Assembly (NCBI GenBank): GCA_022592435.1
Contig: JABYQS010000388.1
Span: 1-25,768 of the forward strand
Source of the DNA: Cerioporus squamosus
Taxonomy: Eukaryota > Basidiomycota > Agaricomycetes > Polyporales > Polyporaceae
Length of the DNA stretch: 25,768 bases
Reading direction: 5' to 3'
Each line of letters begins with the position of its first letter. The first letter of the stretch is position 1. The notes beneath the pieces were generated by a model. That model was not told the origin of the DNA. It was given only the letters and a program-made list of their open reading frames with translations, and did not search any database. Position numbers and translations under genes: made by a program. This document shows, piece after piece, positions 16,208-25,768 of this stretch.

Positions 16208-17916
16208 ATGACCACCGTACAGAAAATCAAGGTATTCCCCGCAGCCCTCCTCACGCCCAATTGTTCTGACATCCTCCGCACGCAAGGAAATCGAAGATGA
16301 GATGGTAAGCTTCCCCGCCGACTCTCGCCCACGACCGCTGCTCAGTATCGCCCCAGGCCAGGAGTATGTGCAGTGCCTTCCGCGCCCGATCATCCCTCTG
16401 AACACTTCACGAAACAGCGCAGAAGAATAAGGCCACGAGCTACCACCTGGGCCAGCTCAAGGCCAAGCTCGCAAAGCTCAGGCGCGAGCTGCTCGGGCCT
16501 TCGGGCGGCGGCGGTGGAGGCGGCGGCATCGGCTTCGACGTCGCGCGCACGGGTATAGCAACAGTCGGGTTCGTCGGCTTCCCTTCAGTGGGCAAGGTAT
16601 GTCCGTCGCATGTCGTTCTGCTGCCATGTTCACACACGTTCCCATCCAGTCCACCCTGATGTCGAAACTGACCGGCACGCACTCGGAGGCATCGGAGATT
16701 GATTTCACAACACTTACCACAGTCCCTGGGACACTCAAGGTGCACGGCGCGCCCATACAGATTCTCGACCTGCGTGAGCACAGTGTACAGCTTCCGTAAG
16801 ATCACAGACTCACCTCAAACAGCGGGAATCATCGAGGGCGCGAATGACGGTCGAGGTCGAGGTAGACAAGGTACGTTCCCCGCACCATCGCAATCACGTT
16901 CCACTGCTGACCGCACCTCCAGTCATCGCCGGTATGTTCTCATGTTGTCAACTAACCACTCACCCCGGAGCTGATATCTCCGCTCCTAGTCGCGCGGACA
17001 TGTAACCTCATCTTCATTGTGCTCGACGTGCTAAAGCCGCTCGGCGACAAGGCCATCATCGAGAGCGAGCTGGAAAGCTTCGGGATTCGGCTCAATAAGA
17101 AACCCCCAGCCATCACCGTGCGCAAGAAGGACAAGGGCGGCATTGCGATCACGAACACCGTGCCCCTCACGAACATAGATCATGATGAGATCAAGGCCGT
17201 CCTCAGCGAATACCGCATCAACAACGCAGACGTCGCGATCCGGCAGCCAGGTGCGACCGCAGACGATCTGGTGGACGTGATCGAGGGCAACCGGTGCGTC
17301 TGACATTTGCTTGGATGAGCCGAGAGCTGACCAGGACCCTCCGTGCAGAGTCTACATCCCCGCATTATACGTGAGTACCGATACTGACTGCGATCTGTGC
17401 GGGTGTCTGAAACAGTGCTCTTGCCCAGGTCCTGAACAAGATTGACGCAATCTCAATAGAGGAGCTTGATCTGCTCTACCGCATCCCGATGAGCGTCCCC
17501 GTCTCCTCGCGCGAGTGGTGGAACATCGACGAGCTCATCGAAAAGATGTGGGAGACGCTGAACCTCGTCCGCGTATACACAAAGCCGCGCGGACTGCCCC
17601 CGGACTATAACTCGCCAGTCGTGCTTCGTCGCGGAAAGTGCACGGTGGAGGACTTCTGTAATGCGATTCACAAGGAGATCGCGAAGCAGATGAAGTAGTA
17701 CGTACTATCATCCTGTTGTGAGCTCTACTGTTGTTGCCATGTCGCTGACGGGGCCCCACAGTGCTATTGTATGGGGTGCGAGTGCCAAGCATGCGAGAGG
17801 ACAGAAGGTCGGACTCGACCACGTTCTCGAGGACGAGGATGGTACGCTAAGCGTAAGGCTTACATGTCGACGAAGCTGACCTTCCTTCCGCAGTCGTCCA
17901 CATCTCGAAGAAGTAG
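16208..17916 (+). CDS. RBG1: DRG1/Rbg1 developmentally regulated GTPase
   Basis: DRG1 is an Obg/HflX-class GTPase that binds Dfrp1/Tma46 and translating ribosomes. Twelve exons join in frame to 368 residues, the usual family length: 16208-16231, 16287-16304, 16357-16363, 16418-16596, 16650-16773, 16823-16870, 16923-16931, 16990-17293, 17349-17370, 17429-17697, 17762-17841, 17894-17916. Motifs: MARTQKNKAT near the N-terminus, G1 loop GFPSVGKST, DLPGIIEGA (G3), NKID (G4), and the C-terminal TGS-domain end [16 protein letters not shown]. All introns are GT-AG, 49-64 nt. Exon 3 has 7 nt and exon 7 has 9 nt; both are required by conserved residues. An eight-Gly run sits between the N-terminal helix and the G domain. 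Confidence 0.95.
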
Positions 17917-18120
17917 CCCGTTCACTCTGTCATAGGAAGCTTCAGTCCCCACATTGTTAGTGTTGTAGCCCTATCTGTTCCAATATAGTGACACTGCCTT
18001 CCGTGTCAGTCATGTAGCCCTAGTACCGAAGGCGACAGTCTCATACGCGAACATCGCCTGTAACGCACACATGTCGAGGGACCAGCCCTGAAGCCGCTAA
18101 ATAGGCGCCGTCCAAGGCTC

Positions 18121-18127
18121 TATATAA
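18121..18127 (+). promoter_or_regulatory. Orphan TATA-like box
   Basis: TATATAA stands in GC-rich DNA, 28 bp upstream of ATG 18155. It is not near the promoter of any recognised gene. Confidence 0.3.
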
Positions 18128-18154
18128 CCTGTTGCCATCTTGCTGATCCTCCCT

Positions 18155-18750
18155 ATGCCGCAGTTGTCTTCCCGGGCGAGCCAGCCTGGTCTGTTCCGAC
18201 CAGGTCAACCCGTGCGCGAGCAACGGGCACCTCAGACAGAGCGAAGGCCGCGCTGCTCACTCCGAACAGGACTCTTCCGTCCACCCTCGTGAGCTGGCAA
18301 TGTCCGAGCCCCACTGGCCGCACGGTCCACATCTACGTGGATCGTGCGACCGTTGGTTCCAATAGAACCTGGGTGTCATGCCCATATGATGCACCACACA
18401 TTCCGCTGGCCCGTACCTCAAGCTTGCCAGTGCATCGACGCAACGCCGTTACAGACGTTGCGCTTGCAATTGGCACGAAGAGGCGACCCCAAGTGTCGCT
18501 GAAGACTCTGCGTCGACCGCGCCGTCCCTGGATTATCTACGATCCATGGTCGGGATCGAGCAGATATATTACCCCCTCCATTTTGAAGGGAAGCCGCGAT
18601 GAAACGAGCGTAGCATCGGGCACGCGTTGGAACTGCATCATAGGGAACGGGCGGACGAGCGCATGTGTCCGGAGGAAGTTCTCTAAGTATCCCGCAACCA
18701 GCGGCGTCGAGGGGACTTCTGTCTCGCTCTATCGACGTCCGGGCTTTTGA
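18155..18750 (+). CDS. Possible small orphan gene, weak
   Basis: The ATG at 18155 opens 45 codons ending in TGA at 18290. A donor GTGAGC at 18289 joined to an acceptor AATAG ending at 18365 would give a continuous frame of about 170 residues to TGA at 18750. The product is Arg/Pro/Ser-rich with no motif I know. Codon choice is not clearly biased. The only positive signs are the TATA-like box upstream and the in-frame splice. It may be chance. Confidence 0.15.
18185..18204. repeat. 7-bp hairpin
   Basis: CCTGGTC and GACCAGG pair perfectly around the loop TGTTCC. It lies inside the weak orphan frame after the TATA-like box and has no T-run, so it is not a terminator of known type. Confidence 0.5.
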
Positions 18751-19234
18751 GCCCGTTTGGTGTGCGCACGGGGAGTTCCTTCCCCGGACGAACGTTGGTC
18801 TGTCCTTGAGTGTCATGTGCGGCTCGCTGTCGGTATCAGTCCAGATACTGCTTGCGAAACACAACTCGGACTACTCTCGCTCTGTCTGAACCAATTTTTG
18901 GATCATCCTGCACTCTTCGTGAGTGTACGAAGCTCATAAGGCTTCGACAAGGTTACGATATTGTTGTACACGTCGGGGGACCCGTGTTCCTATATGTGGA
19001 TCCTCATCCTGAACGCCGTGCGCTTTGGCGAAGATCGCCCGTCGTTGGGGCGGCATCCTTGCTTCGGTACGATCAACCTGTTGGTGGGGGAAATCATGTA
19101 TGCATTGTCATTATGGCCAGCCTTCCCAGAAGACATGCCAATCGCCTCGACGCCGCCTGCTCGTGATCTATACCGGATATCATCATGCAGCAGGAGACTA
19201 CCATGTGCTGTCTGTGTACGAGTGCACAAGCATG

Positions 19235-21089
<1,855 letters not shown>

Positions 21090-21632
21090 GTGATCCTCCA
21101 ACTATCGGACGTGTGGATTAATCCTGTTACTTCCTAGGAGGCAGTCAGCATTTTTTAGGAGACGGCGTTGCTCAGTCTTACCTGGGTTAGTGGACGTTTC
21201 GTATGGCCGCGTAGTTCAGGACGAGCTACTGGGATCGTGCGTCTAATGACCGGTACACATGACGTCAACCAGCCGCCCTATCCTCCCGGACGGACCGTCA
21301 GACTGCAGGAGACTGCAGGCCTTCAGACTCTTCAAATATACAGCGCACTCGACAGGCAACCAACAGGAGCAACATAGGTCATGGTGGTCATATGTATAGA
21401 TACAATTGTGCATGTGCAAGAGCGTGGTATTACATATGTAGTGCGGTCGTCGCGATAGCAAGAGCGGCAGCGGTAGCGGTAGCGGTATAAGGTAGTAAGT
21501 AAAAACGACGTATGCACATGTCCCACCATCCGAAGCGAGGAACGTCCAACGAAGACGACGAGAACAAGCTGAGGATCCATCCATCCGGACGAGCGAGCGA
21601 AGACGATGACGAGACGCCGAGGTATATAGCAT
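21090..21632. other. ATE1 promoter and HSV2-like 3' UTR
   Basis: About 540 bp between two minus-strand genes. Short GCGGTA repeats (21461-21485) and an AT-rich stretch (21320-21500) fit the 3' UTR of the upstream gene. The part next to 21089 should contain the ATE1 promoter. No separate gene is supported. Confidence 0.5.
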
Positions 21633-23246
21633 CTATCCCCACCCATCCCACCGCCCGAACCGCCTGAACTCCCGGAGGATGCACTCCCGGCCAGGCTTCT
21701 CCTCTCTCTCGCGTTCCTTACCTTTGTCGGGCCGGCTAGTGAACGAGGAGCCGCTCGCTGACCTCGGTCGTGGCACGGGCATAGTCCTAACGCTCGGCGG
21801 GGATCTGGACAGCGGGACCTGCACAGATGGGGAAGGGACGGGGGAATGCGATGACGGAAACGAAGGCGAAGGCGACGAGGCCGCCGCAGTCTGAGAAGAC
21901 ATAGGAAGAGACAAGCGATACCAGCCCCCAGTGTAGGTGAGTGCAACAAGCTGGTACTCGAAGGGCATCGGCCTCCCGGGCTCGAGTTGCTCCTCCGGGG
22001 ATACCTGTATCCAGCCGACGACGCACTTCTCCTCGTCCACGACGTCCGCGGTCGGAGACTTCGCCGGCTGTGCGGATATCGATATGTGTGCCGATTGCGA
22101 CGGGATGCGGTACTGCGCATACGACCATTCCGAGTCGAAGTACTTCGGGAGGTTGAGGTACTGTGTGAGAGGGGAGAACGTCGACTGGCGATTCCTGCGA
22201 TCGCGTGGAGCATGAGCAAAATGGTGAGCTGTACATCCGGGGAGAGAGACTCACGAGGCGCCAGACCCAGGAGTGAGCGCAAAGACGTGCACCGTGCCCT
22301 TATCACTCCAGACGCACACCTCGCGCTCGTCCGGGCGGAACGCGACACCGTAGATCTCAGCCTTGTCGCTCCCTCTCCGGAACTCCTTCACGAGCTTCCC
22401 GGTGTTCGTGTCCCATATTCGGATTAGCGTCCCACGCTCGGAAGTGGTGGCGAGCAGACGTCCAGACGGCGGCACGGACAGCGTGGTGAGGGCACTCGTG
22501 TGCGCGGCGATAATCGATACTGGATGCTTTGTGGGCGCCGGCGGCGGTCGTGGTGGCGGCGTGGATGATGGGGGACCGATCGGCTGAGGAGGAGGGCACG
22601 GTGGTAGGTGTACAAGCTGGATATGACCCATCTGGTGTCCAGGGATGGCGAGAAGGGTGGAGTAGGCAGCCGTAGCCAGTGCGAGCAACCCTGGAATAGA
22701 TGGAGGGCCAGATGAGGCTCGCTGTCTGACCGCTGACGAAACCGCAATCGCAGAGAACGCACCTCGCATGTTGTCGCATGTATCCCACTCTCCGTACCGC
22801 GCGACGGTCTCCCCGACCTGGAACACGACCACTCGCCGCCGCAGCGCAACTGCGAGCCAGCCGCGTCTGCACGCCAGTCCTCTGACCTTCTCTCTGAACT
22901 CCAATTCAGCGACCTCTTGCGCGAGTGCATCATCCCAGAGAATGACCTTATTGGGAGGGTACCGCGGGCTCCTACCGCCACCGACGAGGAACAGGAGTGA
23001 GGACGTGTGCAACGGTACTACGAAGGACAGTGTCCCTCCAGTTATCTCTAGCAATCTGATCAGCACAGTGCTCATCGCAAGCCGAATTGACATACCGCGT
23101 TTCCGGATGAGCTGCAGCGGCCATGTGCGGTAGATCGCGAACCCGGCGGGCGTGGAGGTCGTGAATATGCGGTTCTCTGGGTCAAAGCGGGCGTCAAAGA
23201 TAGATACAGGGGCGGTCGAGCTGATAGAGTGCCGCGCAAGATTCAT
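21633..23246 (-). CDS. HSV2: PROPPIN, Hsv2/WIPI3-like PI3P-binding propeller
   Basis: PROPPINs are seven-bladed WD40 propellers that bind PI3P and PI(3,5)P2 on endosomes, vacuoles and autophagic membranes. Exons in transcript order: 23246-23096, 23047-22763, 22690-22255 and 22194-21633; 477 residues. The lipid-binding motif FRRG is at 249-252 in EFRRGSDKAEIYGVAF. ISIFDARF-like and SFVVPLHTSSLLFLVGGG blade strands lie at the start. A Pro-rich insert (about 170-198, PPCPPPQPIGPP then PPPRPPPAP) sits in a blade loop. A Ser/Pro-rich segment lies near 400-430. KAEIY after FRRG is closer to WIPI3/Hsv2 than to Atg18, so the orthology is probable rather than certain. Introns are 48, 72 and 60 nt. Confidence 0.88.
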
Positions 23247-23651
23247 CAGTTGGTGGTACAGAAGGAGAGGGCGGGAGGACGAGAGTCTGCGCGGGGCGCA
23301 CGCAGCTATTCCGCATATTGCTGTCACGTGCGAACTTCACGCAATAGGCATGTTGTCGACGCGAGCCATTTCCATCACGGCGGTGGAGGAGCACACAGGA
23401 AACAAAGAGGAGAGCAGCCGTAGATTGTACATTCCAACAGTAGGTAGCGACACAAAGACCGATGCAGTTAAGTAAACCATACATATGCTGGACGATCCCG
23501 TACGCTACAATGACGCCTGATACAGATGGTAGATGAGCATGTCATATATACGTGTTCCAAACCCTATGATGCGACCCTTTAAGTAACAAAGACAACCCGC
23601 TATATCACCCCCATGCCTAGGGATACATCTTCAAGATTCAGGAGTCGGCCG
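23247..23651. other. HSV2-like promoter and 3' UTR of next gene
   Basis: About 400 bp between two minus-strand genes. An AT-rich part (23520-23600, with TCATATATACG) fits the 3' UTR of the Cys/Ser-rich gene, and the part next to 23246 should be the HSV2-like promoter. Short frames on both strands have no features. Confidence 0.45.
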
Positions 23652-25232
23652 CTAACCCCGCGAATGAGTAGACGCGGCGCTCGCAGCATACGCTGGCGCG
23701 CCGCCAACAAACGAGGATGGCCCGTATGAAGTCGAGTTGCGGTTCGTCTGAACCTGTGACCGGGGAGTGCTCTGAACCTCGCCACGCCACGACTTGGGCG
23801 GACGGAGGTCGACGTGTGCGAGTTGCTGACGCGCCAGTTTGAACTCCTGTTCTTCCATCTGGTTCTGCGCGAGGATGGCGGCTTTTGCCTCCGCCTGCCT
23901 CTGCAGCTCTGCCTCCGACTCGTCGGACAGATAGTCGGTAAAGCCGCCATCAGAGATGACGGTGGTCTCCGAGCTGCTGCCGCTACTGCTGCTCGAGGCG
24001 CTGGACGAGAGACTCATCTTCTCCACCTTGTCGACGGTCTCCTCGATAGTGCTGCCGCCACGGCGCGGTGCGGGAGCGTCCGAGGTGCGCTCTACCGGGA
24101 TACGTTCGACAGAAACCTCCGTACGACGTGCAGGCGGGTTGGTAGGTGTGGCGTTGCCCGTCGGAGCCGTTCGACGGCGTTGCGGGGTGATGTCCCCAGT
24201 GGCCTTCGCCACAGAGGGGGCGATAGAGGATATCGACGGTCGACGTTCAGAACTCCGACGTGCAACTGACCCGCTCAGCTCAGCGTGCTTGCGCCCAGGA
24301 GAGTTCTGGGATGTGTTTGAGGGATCGGGACGCTTATCAGCGAAGACATCCATCGCAGAGCGCCTGCTGGTCTGATACTGCTCCATGGAGGACGCGTTCG
24401 GGAGCGAAGACGAGGTGCCGTCTCCTCCGCTACCGCGGGACACGGTGGCGAGAGAAGCAATCACCTGCTGCGGGCTTCCCCCCGAGCGGCCCTTCGTCGG
24501 GACAGCTGCAGCATTGCTCCGGGTGGTCCCCGTCTCCGTCCGCGTAGGGCTAGCAACGTTGTAGCTAGAACGCCTTGCCATAGTGGGCGCAGCCGACTGC
24601 TGGACGGCTGCAACGCGCACGCTCCCTGTGGGACTGCCCAGCGGGGAGTGCCTCTGGGGGAGATGGGACCGGGCACGCAGATGCTGTCGAGCACGGACTT
24701 GATCTCGGGCGGGATTGCGACATGGTGGACGATGCTGACGGCGGGCCAGTCCGCAGCGGGATGTGCTTCTGCTCGCTGGGGTTCGGGGGACGACAGCAGC
24801 CTGGCCAGCCCGGGTTCTGGTAGCCGGCGCGGGTCGGTGGCGGATTTGTCTTCGCCCACTGTCGCGGGTGGAGATGAAACAGTTGAGGGAGACGATCGAC
24901 AGGGAAGGGGACGCCGAGAGCTTACCTTACAGAAACCGCAGCCTTTGAAGGTCTGCACTACATGGCCGATCTGAGGTTAGGCCCCGGCGATAACGGATGG
25001 ATGAGCGAGGGGACTGACCCTCAGCGTTCTTGAGGAACATCACGTCGCCCGCGAGGATGGTTTGCGTGTTTCGGCAGACATCCTGATGTGGGGACACCTG
25101 GATGTGCGGGATGTGGGCGCCAGAGGAGGAATGAAGCGGGAGGAGAGTATACCTGGAGGCGCTAGGCTTGAAGACCTTGCACATTGGGCAGGTGCTGGTT
25201 GCCTGCTGGACGGAGCCTACTGCATAGCACAT
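23652..25232 (-). CDS. Cys-containing, Ser-rich protein, unrecognised
   Basis: I do not recognise the family. The ATG at 25232 opens MCYAVGSVQQATSTCPMCK with a C-x2-C pair (exon to 25153). A segment ending at 25019 reads TILAGDVMFLKNAE. An exon at 24957-24926 reads VQTFKGCGFCK, and 24858 onward reads WAKTNPPP, then YQNPGWPGCCRPP. These Cys pairs suggest a zinc site. The long last exon (from about 24651 to 23652) is Ser/Pro/Arg-rich and disordered, ending with a charged helix (DYLSDESEAELQRQAEAK) before TAG. Introns 24958-25018 and 24859-24925 join cleanly. The first junction (25153 to 25082 or 25097) does not keep frame with the obvious sites, and the last one (24695 to 24651, 43 nt) is tentative. 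Confidence 0.6.
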
Positions 25233-25556
25233 TGCGGAGACGGCGATCGTGGGCTAGGGTGCAGCTGGGCAGAGCGGGCAGGGAAGGCAGGACGGCGGAG
25301 AGACGGCTCGAAAAGGGGCGAGAGGTATTTGTACTGCGAAGGAGCAGGAAGAAGGCAAATGCATGCGGTTCCTGCTCACGTAGCTGATCAGTCCATTTAG
25401 GCGAGTCACATAAGTTCACGGTGATAAACCCAGGGAGAGGCGGAGAGACGGTCGCGCTGGCTTGCATGGCTGCACTATGCTCGCAAATGGTGGTTCTACG
25501 CAGCCCTCTGTCCAGCGTGCTTCCTTTCTCTGTCCTCCCGGCCTCGAGGCAGCAGC
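25233..25556. other. Upstream region of the Cys/Ser-rich gene
   Basis: It should hold the promoter and 5' UTR of the minus-strand gene starting at 25232. Frames on both strands are short and featureless. Confidence 0.4.
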
Positions 25557-25768
25557 ATGTCTCTCGTCCGCCGTACCATCAGCCGCGTTTCGCTTGCATT
25601 ACCCTTATCGCGCAAAATAATGCGGGGGTGCGCAGGCGGCCCTCGCGACGCGCCTTGGGCCGAGAGGGGCAGGCGGGGGCCGGGCAGCGGCGAGCGGGCT
25701 TGGTCGCGGTGCAGGAGTGGCAGGCGTGGTCTGGGCGGCGTTGGAGGAGGACAAGGGGGCGGCGGCGG
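25557..25768 (+). CDS. Possible partial CDS running off the window
   Basis: From ATG 25557 the frame is open to the window edge (70 codons). The first 20 residues (MSLVRRTISRVSLALPLSR...) have Arg and Ser without acidic residues, as in a mitochondrial presequence. The rest is Gly/Arg-rich in extremely GC-rich DNA, where open frames arise easily. The minus strand is also open and in one frame reads CHSCTATKPARRCPAPACP, a possible Cys-rich finger. The strand cannot be settled from this window. Confidence 0.2.
   Translation, partial: MSLVRRTISRVSLALPLSRKIMRGCAGGPRDAPWAERGRRGPGSGERAWSRCRSGRRGLGGVGGGQGGGG

Larger units (their letters stand above)
17917..19234. other. Long convergent gap, DRG1 to ATE1
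   Basis: The 1.3 kb between these stop codons is much longer than the other convergent gap. It contains a TATA-like box, a hairpin and several weak frames, and no protein I recognise. It may hold a small orphan gene, a noncoding RNA, or a decayed mobile element. Confidence 0.45.

Noticed and set aside
21332..22348. 338-codon minus-strand frame rich in Arg and Ser
   Set aside because: It overlaps the HSV2-like gene in another frame of the same strand; the propeller frame with FRRG is the real one.

Overview
The window reads as nuclear DNA of a filamentous basidiomycete, most likely a mushroom-forming agaricomycete. The genes are GC-rich and cut by many 43-83 nt GT-AG introns with CTRAY-like branch sites. 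They encode ordinary eukaryotic housekeeping proteins of fungal type, such as a Kch1-type potassium transporter, a PROPPIN and Imp2. The order within the class cannot be told from the sequence. All exon models were built by hand, by joining GT...AG segments that keep conserved protein frames open; none was checked by search or RNA.

Left part (about 1-11.15 kb). A long non-LTR retrotransposon (LINE) fills this region. ORF2 (endonuclease, reverse transcriptase, RNase H, C-terminal CCHC finger) is open for 1672 codons and is followed by a short 3' UTR and 28 uninterrupted A residues. The 11 bases after the A run, GCTTCTCTCAT, recur at 801-811. Taken as a target-site duplication they put the element at 812-11140, about 10.3 kb. 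Upstream of ORF2 is a gag-like ORF1 with a zinc knuckle. ORF1 looks broken in the raw frames, but three intron-like segments with donor, branch site and acceptor restore its frame exactly. One further -1 shift lies at a run of five C. The insertion sits about 40 bp downstream of a TATA-like box. A diverged older repeat lies on each side of the element.

Right part (about 12.5 kb to the end). Five recognisable or semi-recognisable host genes follow: IMP2 (+, mitochondrial inner-membrane protease subunit), KCH1-like (-, potassium transporter), DRG1/RBG1 (+, ribosome-associated GTPase with 7-nt and 9-nt exons), ATE1 (-, arginyl-tRNA-protein transferase), and HSV2/WIPI3-like (-, PI3P-binding beta-propeller). 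Then comes an unrecognised Cys-containing, Ser-rich protein gene (-). IMP2/KCH1 and DRG1/ATE1 are convergent pairs; KCH1/DRG1 share a 368-bp divergent promoter. The genes belong to unrelated pathways, so no operon-like function is implied.

The most unusual feature is the intron-bearing LINE. A copy that keeps introns must have been made from unspliced RNA. This suggests, but does not prove, that genomic RNA and a spliced ORF1 mRNA are separate transcripts.
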